A stretch of 39,328 nucleotides of DNA, taken from NCBI GenBank assembly GCA_016783825.1, contig JADHVV010000016.1, forward strand, positions 1 to 39,328, given 5' to 3'. Within the stretch, counting starts at the first letter, position 1, and the number at the start of each line of letters is the position of its first letter. The notes beneath the pieces are model-generated. The model did no database searches and was not told where the DNA came from. It worked only from the letters and a program-made list of their open reading frames with translations. Origin of the DNA: Candidatus Zhuqueibacterota bacterium (lineage in GTDB: Bacteria > Zhuqueibacterota > Zhuqueibacteria > Thermofontimicrobiales > Thermofontimicrobiaceae). Positions 9,183 through 16,177 of the stretch are shown here, in pieces. The position numbers and the translations under genes are program-made.

Positions 9183-9595
9183 AAAAAGTTAATAATATGA
9201 ACAAAGTCAAACATGGGTATATCATGCGGGGGCTGCTGTTATCTATCGCTGCGCTTTTTCTTTTAGGCGCTGGTGAAATCTACGCAACCAACAATTCTGA
9301 ATCCAAACCAGCCATGGCAGAGCCGGCGAAAGCTAATGACTCGAATGAGAAACAGCAACTTGACAAATCAAAAATTTCGAAAGATGCAGTTAAAGTATTT
9401 GTTAAACAAGTACAGATTTATGGATCAGTTGCTAAACCACAAGCAATTTTTTTCTACAAATCAGGCGATCCAAAAGCAGACGGACTAAAGATCAATCGTC
9501 ATTTTTTTGACCATATATTTAGAAATGTTGAAAAAAACAGCATTAAACAAGTAAGAAAAAAACAAGCTATAAAAAGGGACCACATTGAGTGGTAG
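9179..9595 (+). CDS. Small secreted protein of unknown function in the motor operon
   Basis: 138 aa. Start ATG 9179 overlaps the previous stop as ATGA, so the gene is translationally coupled to the large TPR gene. Residues about 17-37 are a signal peptide (LLLSIAALFLLGAGEIYA). A low-complexity linker follows, then a compact domain of about 70 residues containing VKQVQIYGSVAKPQAIFF and a basic C-terminus. I do not recognise the family. Its place between the TPR proteins and the TolQ-type motor suggests a periplasmic subunit of the same complex. Confidence 0.7.
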   Translation: MKKVNNMNKVKHGYIMRGLLLSIAALFLLGAGEIYATNNSESKPAMAEPAKANDSNEKQQLDKSKISKDAVKVFVKQVQIYGSVAKPQAIFFYKSGDPKADGLKINRHFFDHIFRNVEKNSIKQVRKKQAIKRDHIEW

Positions 9596-9835
9596 AAAAA
9601 CATGTGATAGTTTACTACTCATTTTATAGAAAAGGCAATTAATTCATAAAAAAATCTGTAGTATTTGGGGAGATAAGGGTAATTAGGTAACTGGGTAATA
9701 AGGTAATTGTTTAATGAATCCACTCCCAATTAACTATTTTACTTATTACCTAATTGAGTTATTTTCCTAAGTTTGAGTTGAACAACAAAATTAACCAATT
9801 AGCGCCAGGAAACAATTTAACAGGAGGTTTTAACT
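9596..9835. other. 240-base gap before the motor genes, holding octamer arrays in inverted orientation
   Basis: No gene. It contains a G-rich octamer array and a facing reverse-complement arm, then an excellent AGGAGG ribosome site at about 9822-9827 for the TolQ-type gene. The motor genes may therefore have their own promoter, or the hairpin may modulate read-through from the TPR genes. Confidence 0.7.
9667..9768. repeat. Octamer-period G-rich array with inverted partner
   Basis: Successive 8-base units at 9667-9714 read GGGGAGAT, AAGGGTAA, TTAGGTAA, CTGGGTAA, TAAGGTAA, TTGTTTAA, in exact register. The stretch 9721-9768 read on the minus strand has the same style (AGGTAATA, AGTAAAAT, AGTTAATT), so the two can pair. 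The same kind of array occurs at 22328-22432, 23144-23183 and 28682-28785. Confidence 0.75.
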
Positions 9836-10471
9836 TTGGATTTTATAGTAACTGCTTTCAGAGCCGGGGGACCGTTCATGTACGTTATTCTTGTGGTACT
9901 TATAACCGGAATAGCAATAATGGTTGAACGTGCAATTTTTATTCTCGGTAGAAATCGGATTGATAACAATGCATTTGTTAATCGTGTGTTGGAATTTGTC
10001 CAGCATAATAACATAAAAAGCGCCATTGAATTTTGCAGCGTGTCAAATGCTGCTTTGCCAAAAGTAACAAGAGCCGGTCTTGAAGAAGCGAATAAAAGCG
10101 CAGCCGATATTCAAAACGCGTTTGAATTAGCAGCGCTGGCAGAAATTCCTAAACTGGAGAAAAGAACGCAATACCTATCTATGATTGCTAATATCTCAAC
10201 GCTATTGGGTTTGCTGGGAACAATTTTTGGACTTATATCATCCTTTGAAGCTGTTTCTTCTGCAGATGCATCGATGAAAGCAACGCTGTTGTCCGGTGGA
10301 ATTTCTCAAGCGATGAATACAACTGCATTTGGCTTAATCGCCGCAATCCCTTGCATGATCGGCTATTCAATTATTCAAGAAAAAACGAATGAATTGATCG
10401 ATGAGATTAATCAAAATGTCGCCCGAATATATAAAAGGTTAATCGCCGCAAAAACCAAAAAGGGTAAATAG
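9836..10471 (+). CDS. MotA/TolQ/ExbB-family proton-channel protein (AglR-like)
   Basis: 211 aa from TTG 9836, chosen because of the AGGAGG site 8 bases upstream. Three membrane helices are visible: about 12-33, 113-137 (ISTLLGLLGTIFGLISSF, the typical TolQ/ExbB TM2) and 158-182 (AMNTTAFGLIAAIPCMIGYS). The product forms the pentameric stator around which ExbD/TolR helices sit, using proton flow across the inner membrane. Two ExbD-type genes follow directly, the order seen in aglR-aglQ-aglS of Myxococcus. A simple Tol-Pal role is less likely because no TolB/Pal is present and TPR proteins and an FHA-AgmX protein are next to it. Confidence 0.9.
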   Translation: MDFIVTAFRAGGPFMYVILVVLITGIAIMVERAIFILGRNRIDNNAFVNRVLEFVQHNNIKSAIEFCSVSNAALPKVTRAGLEEANKSAADIQNAFELAALAEIPKLEKRTQYLSMIANISTLLGLLGTIFGLISSFEAVSSADASMKATLLSGGISQAMNTTAFGLIAAIPCMIGYSIIQEKTNELIDEINQNVARIYKRLIAAKTKKGK

Positions 10472-10472
10472 A

Positions 10473-10934
10473 ATGAATCTTAAAAAATCAATCGGCAGGG
10501 AAAGACGGATCAAAGATGTTGATGTGAACATCATCCCTGTGATGAATATTTTTTTGTTGTTGATTCCCTTTTTACTTTTAACCGCGGCATTTGTTCGATT
10601 AGCAATTGTTGAGATTTCATTACCAACGTTAGGCAAAAACCGGGCGAAACAGGTACAGGAAACACCAAAAAATCTTGTGGCAATTTTGCTGTCAGTAAAA
10701 GAAACAGGATTTCAATTAAAAAGCCCGGGATTCATATTTAAACCTGTTAATAAAATTAACAATCAATATAACTATGATATAATTGTCGAACAATTAAAAC
10801 AAATAAAAAACAAGCACCCCCATGCAGAAGATATATTTATTGCACCCGAAGCTAAAGTTAAATATGACATAATTATAAAAGTAATGGACAGATGCAGGGA
10901 GATTGGCTTTCCAAACGTCTCATTATCAGGCTAA
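10473..10934 (+). CDS. ExbD/TolR-family protein lacking the conserved Asp (AglQ/S-like)
   Basis: 153 aa; ATG one base after the stop of the TolQ-type gene. It has the ExbD layout: a short basic cytoplasmic end, one TM helix (about 20-42) and a periplasmic domain ending in VMDRCREIGFPNVSLSG. The TM begins DVNIIPVMNIFLLLIPFLLL. In ExbD/TolR the equivalent place (…PLVD…) holds the Asp needed for proton transfer; here it is Asn25. The second ExbD next door does keep Asp. This could be a structural, non-proton-carrying subunit of a mixed stator. Other family members with TPR/AgmX neighbours may share this, which I cannot check. Confidence 0.85.
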   Translation: MNLKKSIGRERRIKDVDVNIIPVMNIFLLLIPFLLLTAAFVRLAIVEISLPTLGKNRAKQVQETPKNLVAILLSVKETGFQLKSPGFIFKPVNKINNQYNYDIIVEQLKQIKNKHPHAEDIFIAPEAKVKYDIIIKVMDRCREIGFPNVSLSG

Positions 10935-10970
10935 TTCGTTTTAATATCAAAAATCATTTTAGAGTTTATA

Positions 10971-11489
10971 ATGGATATTTTTGAAACAAATGATTATACA
11001 TTTCATGTAGCAAATGCAAAAAGAAGCAAACGAACCACTCAAATCACACTGAAATTAACTTCAATGATTGATATGTTTACAATTCTGTTGGTGTTCCTGT
11101 TAAAAAGTTATTCAGCCGAGGGTGAAATTATGTCAGTTTCACCGGATTTGAAACTTCCGGAATCATCCGCACAGAAATCACCCCAAACAGCTTCAATTGT
11201 GGCAGTCACTGAAGATTTGATACTAATGGATGGCCATGAAGTTGCCAAAGTCAGTGAGGTAATGAGGAGTCGCCAAAATTTAATCCCGCAGTTGATGAAT
11301 GATTTGAAAAGAAAAAGACAAATAAGTGAAAGAGTTGGAGCCATTAGTACAACAGGTATTGGATTTACAGGTAAAATCTCCATCCAGGCAGATCGGGAGC
11401 TTCCCTACCTGGTGATAAAAAAAATTATGTACACATGTGGGCAAGTTGGTTTTAATGATATTATGTTGGCAGTTACAAAACCTGATTAG
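10971..11489 (+). CDS. ExbD/TolR-family protein with conserved Asp (AglS-like)
   Basis: 172 aa. After a longer cytoplasmic end (about 28 residues) comes the TM helix LTSMIDMFTILLVFLLKSY with Asp34 at the proton-binding place, then a periplasmic domain ending MYTCGQVGFNDIMLAVTKPD, typical of ExbD/TolR. The periplasmic part is longer than usual and includes an insertion around residues 60-120. It lies 36 bases after the first ExbD and 51 bases before the FHA-AgmX gene. It is presumably the active proton-carrying partner of the TolQ-type channel. Confidence 0.88.
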   Translation: MDIFETNDYTFHVANAKRSKRTTQITLKLTSMIDMFTILLVFLLKSYSAEGEIMSVSPDLKLPESSAQKSPQTASIVAVTEDLILMDGHEVAKVSEVMRSRQNLIPQLMNDLKRKRQISERVGAISTTGIGFTGKISIQADRELPYLVIKKIMYTCGQVGFNDIMLAVTKPD

Positions 11490-11540
11490 TTTTGTTTCTT
11501 TATTAAATAATTGAACCTTATAATCAAAAATAAAAATTAA

Positions 11541-12908
11541 ATGGCTGAAAGAAATAAACCCTTAGTATTAAATATTACTCGCTCCAAACAATCACGGCAA
11601 TTCATCCTTAAACAAGGTGGGAAATTTACCGTGGGGCAGAGCGGTAATAATGATTTAATCCTTTATGGTACAGAATACCCAAAACACCACACGCTGTTTG
11701 CTCAAAAAAATGGTTCTTACCTGGTCAACATAAAACCATTTATCAGCGGAGAAGTTACCTTAGGCAAATCCACACTTCATATCAACGACCTGGTTAAACA
11801 CGATATTTTGCCGCAAAAACAAAACGCTTACTTACTTAAACTCACACAAAGCAAAACCGGCGTTATTAATGTTGGTGACACGAAAATTGAGTTTTCTTTT
11901 CAACATATCGTCCAGAAGAAACAACCTGCAATGGTTTATCGCACCCCGGAATATTCCTGGGTTCGAGCCACATCAAAATCGCTGGTTTCGGATTTGTTAT
12001 TTAAATTTATTTTCCTGGTTGTTTTTGTTTTGAATGCGTTCGTCATTTATGGATTAAAAGATTATAAAGTGAATATCGCCAAGAAATTTGATATAGAAAA
12101 AATGCCTGAACGGTTGGCAAAATTTATCGTTAAACCTCCTGAAGAGTTGTTCACTGATGAAAGTTCCACTTCTGGGGCTAATTTAGAAAATGCTGAAAAT
12201 GCGGATAAGTCTTCCCCGGAAAAGAAAGCCAAATCATCAAACAAGAGCAGCAATAAAAGACAGGGAAGTAGCTCTCGGCGAGGCAACCCGGCGGCTTCAG
12301 CAGGATTACTCGGTCTGATTGGAGGCACCGGATCGAGCAGTAAAACCAGTTCCATCGTAGATGCATTGGTCGATAAAGGATTGATCACCCAGCTTGACGA
12401 TATACTGAGCGGTGGCACAAATCTTAAAGTTGGAAAAGGTAACACAAAAGATAAAATCGATCCATTTGACCAATTGATTGGGACTGGTGGAATAGGCGGC
12501 ATTGATAATATTTTCGACGATATGGTTGCAGAAGTCCCCCAGGTTACATTAAAAAAGAAAGCAAAAGTGGATTTGATAAAACCGCAAAGAGTATCCGGCA
12601 GCAGCGAGGCAATGGGGCAGAGATCGGATCAATCGATCATGGATGTTGTTCTTTCTCGCAAGGGACAGATGCAATATATTTTCGAAAAATATCTAAAACG
12701 AAATCCAAATTTACGCGGTAAAATCTCCATTCAATTTACAATTGCAGCAAATGGTTTTGTGAAATCAGCAAAAGTGATTGAAGCTACAATTGACCACCCA
12801 CAATTTCAGCGGGAATTGTTGGCATTGATTAAACGCTTAAAATTTCCGCCGATACCATCAGGAGAACTAACAACGATTTTCCCGTTTAACTTTTCAAAGA
12901 TTAATTGA
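11541..12908 (+). CDS. FHA domain - TM - AgmX/PglI (TonB-like) C-terminal domain protein, GltG-like
   Basis: 455 aa. Residues about 5-125 look like an FHA-type domain (FTVGQSGNNDLIL and PKHHTLF are the typical glycine/asparagine and histidine landmarks), normally a phosphothreonine-binding module in the cytoplasm. One TM helix follows at about 149-171, then a Ser/Gly-rich periplasmic spacer (SAGLLGLIGGTGSSS) and a C-terminal domain at about 364-455 with YLKRNPNLRGKISIQFTIAA and FPFNFSKIN. That is the AgmX/PglI-type TonB-like domain known from myxobacterial gliding proteins. This architecture matches M. xanthus GltG. It would link a cytoplasmic phospho-signal to the TolQ/R-type motor and the periplasm. 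It is the last gene before a strong terminator. Confidence 0.85.
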   Translation: MAERNKPLVLNITRSKQSRQFILKQGGKFTVGQSGNNDLILYGTEYPKHHTLFAQKNGSYLVNIKPFISGEVTLGKSTLHINDLVKHDILPQKQNAYLLKLTQSKTGVINVGDTKIEFSFQHIVQKKQPAMVYRTPEYSWVRATSKSLVSDLLFKFIFLVVFVLNAFVIYGLKDYKVNIAKKFDIEKMPERLAKFIVKPPEELFTDESSTSGANLENAENADKSSPEKKAKSSNKSSNKRQGSSSRRGNPAASAGLLGLIGGTGSSSKTSSIVDALVDKGLITQLDDILSGGTNLKVGKGNTKDKIDPFDQLIGTGGIGGIDNIFDDMVAEVPQVTLKKKAKVDLIKPQRVSGSSEAMGQRSDQSIMDVVLSRKGQMQYIFEKYLKRNPNLRGKISIQFTIAANGFVKSAKVIEATIDHPQFQRELLALIKRLKFPPIPSGELTTIFPFNFSKIN

Positions 12909-12943
12909 GTGGCTTTGTTTTTCTTAAGAAATGGATGTAAATA

Positions 12944-12981
12944 AAAAAATCCCACTGACAGAAAATCAGTGGGATTTTTTT
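12944..12981. terminator. Bidirectional Rho-independent terminator
   Basis: The stem arms are AAATCCCACTGA and TCAGTGGGATTT around the loop CAGAAAA, flanked by A-runs on the left and T-runs on the right. It works in both directions between the convergent FHA-AgmX gene and the lipoprotein gene. Confidence 0.93.
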
Positions 12982-12988
12982 ATAACAA

Positions 12989-13513
12989 TTACAAATCAGA
13001 CTCATCCTTCCATTGAATGATACGCCACTTTTTATCATATTCGGATTTTTTAAAAATAAAAATTGCATTGCCTGAAATATTCACTGTTTCATTATCTTTT
13101 ATCAATGAAAGATGAAAACTTTTGGAATATTCTGCACGATCTTCCTCATTAAAAGAATATATCGTACTATTCCAGATAAGATCAATAACATCATAATTCC
13201 TGAACAGCCTCCCGGTGGTTTTTAAATCAATGTCCCTGCCCCAGCTTACAAATCTGCCCGATGACTCAATATTCGGATCAAAATAGATGAATACAAAAGA
13301 ACTGTCTAAAAGCTCACTGTATAATACCGAATCTTTAAAGACGTAGGAATATTTAAAGTTATCTAAAACCTGGTCCGGTGTTTTTTGTTCGGTAATAATC
13401 AGATCTTCATTGTTGGAGTCCACCAGTTTTGGTGCAAAAGGATTTAAGCAGTTCAGACAAACAATAAAAATAATTGTTAATATGATGAGTATTTTTTTTA
13501 AAATTAATTTCAT
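12989..13513 (-). CDS. Putative lipoprotein, unknown function
   Basis: 174 aa. It begins with a basic N-end and a hydrophobic stretch (residues about 8-20), then CLNCLNPFAP. Cys22 is the likely lipidation site, though Asn at -1 is not the standard lipobox. The mature part has the size and alternating pattern of a small alpha/beta (NTF2/SnoaL-like) domain ending KKWRIIQWKDESDL; that fold is a guess. The gene stands alone, with the shared terminator just downstream and an inverted repeat upstream. No partner is evident. Confidence 0.6.
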   Translation of the reverse strand: MKLILKKILIILTIIFIVCLNCLNPFAPKLVDSNNEDLIITEQKTPDQVLDNFKYSYVFKDSVLYSELLDSSFVFIYFDPNIESSGRFVSWGRDIDLKTTGRLFRNYDVIDLIWNSTIYSFNEEDRAEYSKSFHLSLIKDNETVNISGNAIFIFKKSEYDKKWRIIQWKDESDL

Positions 13514-13569
13514 TTTAATTAAGAGAGGTGACAGTTCATCATGTGTCAGTGAAGATTGGACTTAAAAAT

Positions 13570-13703
13570 CCCAACGGACGAGCAGCCAACGGATACAAAT
13601 TAGGGCATTTTATAAACCAAAAAGATTTTCTTCATTTTACGACTGACTTAAAAAAATCTACAGTAATCAGTTGGCAAAATCCGTTGGCTGCTCATCCGTT
13701 GGG
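13570..13703. repeat. Long-range inverted repeat, CCAACGGA family
   Basis: Arms of 24 bases at 13570-13593 and 13680-13703 are reverse complements with one mismatch, separated by 86 bases. Each arm holds two CCAACGGA-type units about 14 bases apart. A related element lies at 26862-26917. There is no gene inside, so a small non-autonomous repeat or a large transcript hairpin is possible. Confidence 0.75.
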
Positions 13704-13738
13704 CAATTTTTTTTATTTAACTGCCTTATACCTGTAAT

Positions 13739-13770
13739 AAAAAAGCGGTATATAATAAATTATATACCGC
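13739..13770 (-). terminator. Rho-independent terminator of the exbBD-tonB operon
   Basis: A perfect 12-bp stem (GCGGTATATAAT at 13745-13756 with its complement at 13759-13770) has a 2-base loop. On the minus strand it is followed by a run of T (TTTTTTATT). It lies 35 bases past the tonB stop. Confidence 0.88.
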
Positions 13771-13804
13771 CCAAAAATTAAGTCATACTTATAAGAGACA
13801 ACAA

Positions 13805-14446
13805 TTATCTCAATTTAAACTTAACAGGAACGCTCACCCAAACTGTTACAGGTTTATCACGCTGCATTGCGGGTTTCCATCTAACCTGCTTAATTGCCTT
13901 AATTGCAGCTTCATTGCACCCGCTATTTCCAAGCGGTTTAACTACTTTCGTATTTATGACAATACCTTGTGTGTTGATTTTAGCATAAATAATGACTGTG
14001 CCCTCAATTCCAGCTTTTCGAGCAATTTCAGGATATTTTAATTTTTTCTGAATTGCAGTAAACCCACCAATCGGATGTGGAGGCTCATCATACGGAATAA
14101 ACTGTATCTGACCGTCATCAGGCGGTGGAGGCGGCGGAGGAGGCACTTCGTCAAAATCGATGTCGGTCTCTTCCATTGTTGCATCTTCAGGAATATCCTC
14201 ACTCTCGCTCTCGATGGGAATCGCCGGACGAGATGGCGGCGGAGGTAATTTTTCCTGTTGTGTTTGTGGAATTTCTTCCGCTTGAATTTTTTGCACTTCT
14301 ATATTTGAGTCAGTTTTTTCGTGTTCAAACTTCTTAAAAGCTTGAAACATAAAAATACACAAAAGTAGAGAAAGCACAAGGGTGAACTCGATGACTTTTT
14401 TGTACTTCAACCTTAAATCAACTTCTGGATTTTTTATTCTCGCCAT
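13805..14446 (-). CDS. tonB: TonB-family energy transducer
   Basis: 213 aa. One N-terminal TM helix (about 18-36), a Pro/Glu-rich spacer including a run of eight prolines (about residues 102-109), and a C-terminal TonB domain with LKYPEIARKAGIEGTVIIYA and VRWKPAMQRDKPVTVWVSVP. It spans the periplasm and passes energy from ExbB/ExbD to outer-membrane receptors. It is the last gene of an exbB-exbD-exbD-tonB operon on the minus strand. No TonB-dependent receptor is in the window, so the substrate is unknown. Confidence 0.92.
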   Translation of the reverse strand: MARIKNPEVDLRLKYKKVIEFTLVLSLLLCIFMFQAFKKFEHEKTDSNIEVQKIQAEEIPQTQQEKLPPPPSRPAIPIESESEDIPEDATMEETDIDFDEVPPPPPPPPDDGQIQFIPYDEPPHPIGGFTAIQKKLKYPEIARKAGIEGTVIIYAKINTQGIVINTKVVKPLGNSGCNEAAIKAIKQVRWKPAMQRDKPVTVWVSVPVKFKLR

Positions 14447-14457
14447 GACTATTCACC

Positions 14458-14880
14458 TCACTTACTTGCAGTTTTTGTGGAATAATTTACATTCAGGGCA
14501 GCCCCGCCAGCTTCCCGCAATTCCTCATGAATTTGAGTTATTAGTCCCATTTTTGCCCGTTCATCTATTTTCATGGAGACTACCCTCAACGGGGATAGTT
14601 CATCGACTGATTTATCATACATAATTCGTGATATTTCTCTTATCTCGACAAAATTATCGTCGATTGAGACCCTATCTCTGTCATCAGCCCAAATATAGGC
14701 GACGTTCCGTTTGCCAGGTAACTTTTCGATTTTCTGTGCAGACGGCAAGCGGATGGGGATGCCACGAAATTCTTTAAAAACAGTTGACACCATGAAAAAA
14801 ATGAGCAGCATAAAAACGATATCGGGCATTGAAGCTGTTGGAATGCCACATTCTGCTTTACTTTTTTTCTTAAATTCCAA
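14458..14880 (-). CDS. exbD: ExbD biopolymer transport protein (second copy)
   Basis: 140 aa. The single TM helix reads PDIVFMLLIFFMVSTVF with the conserved Asp20 at its start, followed by a periplasmic domain of about 95 residues. A basic N-end (KKKSK) faces the cytoplasm. It sits 11 bases upstream of tonB and 59 bases after the first exbD. Two non-identical ExbDs with one ExbB is a common arrangement in Bacteroidetes-like TonB systems. Confidence 0.92.
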   Translation of the reverse strand: MEFKKKSKAECGIPTASMPDIVFMLLIFFMVSTVFKEFRGIPIRLPSAQKIEKLPGKRNVAYIWADDRDRVSIDDNFVEIREISRIMYDKSVDELSPLRVVSMKIDERAKMGLITQIHEELREAGGAALNVNYSTKTASK

Positions 14881-14939
14881 AGCCGTTTTCTCCTTAATTC
14901 CTTGTTAATATTTTCATCTTTAACAAAATATAAATAAAT

Positions 14940-15353
14940 TTACCGTTCAGGTTCAGCAATTGAAATTCGTGTTTTCTTATTTCCCCATGCCTGTTTAAGC
15001 TGATCCAAAACCTGAATATAATACCGATATTTAGTTGCCGCGTCGGTTTTTACTGAAACAATTAGCTTGTCGTTTTCAATTAATTTTCTTTGGATGATAC
15101 TTTTAATCATGACCGGTTCAATAACCTGATCATCAATCATCACTTTTCCTTCGGCATTCACCAATAGGTTGCAAATATTTTTCGTTCTAACCTCAATTGT
15201 CTCACCTTTTTGCGGCAAAACCAAACCGATTCCTTTATCAACGTCGATAGTCGTTGTAACAAGGAAAAAAACGAGTAAGAGAAAGGCCATATCTGCTAAT
15301 GATGATGTTGGAATCTCCGCAGATCTTTTCTTCTTTTTTTTATCTACCAACAT
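14940..15353 (-). CDS. exbD: ExbD biopolymer transport protein (first copy)
   Basis: 137 aa. A Lys-rich N-terminus (DKKKKKR) is followed by the TM helix LADMAFLLLVFFLVTTT with the proton-binding Asp21 and a periplasmic domain ending TRISIAEPER. It lies 28 bases downstream of exbB. Unlike the first ExbD of the FHA-AgmX operon, it keeps the acidic residue. Confidence 0.92.
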   Translation of the reverse strand: MLVDKKKKKRSAEIPTSSLADMAFLLLVFFLVTTTIDVDKGIGLVLPQKGETIEVRTKNICNLLVNAEGKVMIDDQVIEPVMIKSIIQRKLIENDKLIVSVKTDAATKYRYYIQVLDQLKQAWGNKKTRISIAEPER

Positions 15354-15381
15354 GTTCTTTTTCTCCTCTTAAAGAAGATTA

Positions 15382-15996
15382 TTATTTGCCTTTCTCAAGT
15401 TCAATTAAAGTGTCAACCAATTCTACAGAACTTTCTTCCATATCAATAATCAAGTTATCGATTCGGGAAACAAATATGTTATGGAAAAACTGAATAATAA
15501 TTGCCACAATAAGACCAAACATAGTTGTTAACAAGGCAACAGAAATACCGTCTGCAACGATGGTCGGGGAAATATCATTTGCTGCAGCAATATCATCGAA
15601 TGCCCGAATCATGCCCCAGACAGTTCCGGTAAATCCAAGCATCGGGGCAACACTAATTACAGTAGCCAGCCAGACCAATCCTTTTTCGAGAAAAGCCATC
15701 TCAATAGAGCCGGCATTCATAATAGATTTTTCAACTTGTTCGATTCCATGATCAGCACGTGAGAGTCCAGCATGAAAAATAGAAGCAACCGGACCGCGTG
15801 TATTTTCACAAACTTCTTTTGCAGCGTCAACACCGCCTTCTTTCAAGGCTGTTTGAATTTTTACCATGAATTTACGAGTGTTTACTGTAGCTCTTGTCAG
15901 GTTCCACGCTCTTTCTAAGCTGATTGCCAGTCCTAAAACAAAAAAAGCAAGAATCGGCCACATCATGAAACCACCTTTGAGATAAAGCTCTAACAT
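15382..15996 (-). CDS. exbB: ExbB/MotA/TolQ-family proton channel
   Basis: 204 aa with three TM helices: about 8-27, 105-130 (ATVISVAPMLGFTGTVWGMI, the typical ExbB signature) and 147-172. It starts the exbB-exbD-exbD-tonB operon and forms the inner-membrane stator that powers TonB. The ribosome site is GGAGG in the minus-strand leader (about 16008-16012). It is more like classical ExbB than the plus-strand TolQ-type protein at 9836. Confidence 0.93.
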   Translation of the reverse strand: MLELYLKGGFMMWPILAFFVLGLAISLERAWNLTRATVNTRKFMVKIQTALKEGGVDAAKEVCENTRGPVASIFHAGLSRADHGIEQVEKSIMNAGSIEMAFLEKGLVWLATVISVAPMLGFTGTVWGMIRAFDDIAAANDISPTIVADGISVALLTTMFGLIVAIIIQFFHNIFVSRIDNLIIDMEESSVELVDTLIELEKGK

Positions 15997-16016
15997 TCTT
16001 TGTCTCCCTCCATAAA

Positions 16017-16062
16017 ATTGTTAATACTAATTATTTATTTAATTGTTAATACTAATTATTTA
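16017..16062. repeat. Two-copy 24-base tandem duplication
   Basis: The stretch beginning AATTGTTAATACTAATTATT occurs at 16017-16038 and again at 16041-16062, identical over 22 bases with a period of 24. It lies upstream of exbB and may carry a doubled promoter or operator, or be a simple replication slip. Confidence 0.8.
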
Positions 16063-16177
16063 GTTATCTGTTTCTTAGATTACCATTTTAAGTTATTATA
16101 ACTATTTTTTTTTAAAAAGTCAATACTTTTTTTTATTTGATAGCACCTTAATTTTAAGCACATCAAATAGTAAAACC

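Noticed and set aside
9667-9768. CRISPR array
   Set aside because: Units are only 8 bases, degenerate and without unique spacers; no cas genes are in the window.
12062-12502. Minus-strand frame of 146 codons opposite the FHA-AgmX gene
   Set aside because: It is rich in Pro/Leu/Ser as expected for the complement of a Gly/Ser/Lys-rich coding region, has no ribosome site, and lies wholly inside a well-supported gene.
13528-13737. 69-codon plus-strand frame across the inverted repeat
   Set aside because: It consists mostly of the CCAACGGA repeat arms and has no domain or ribosome site.
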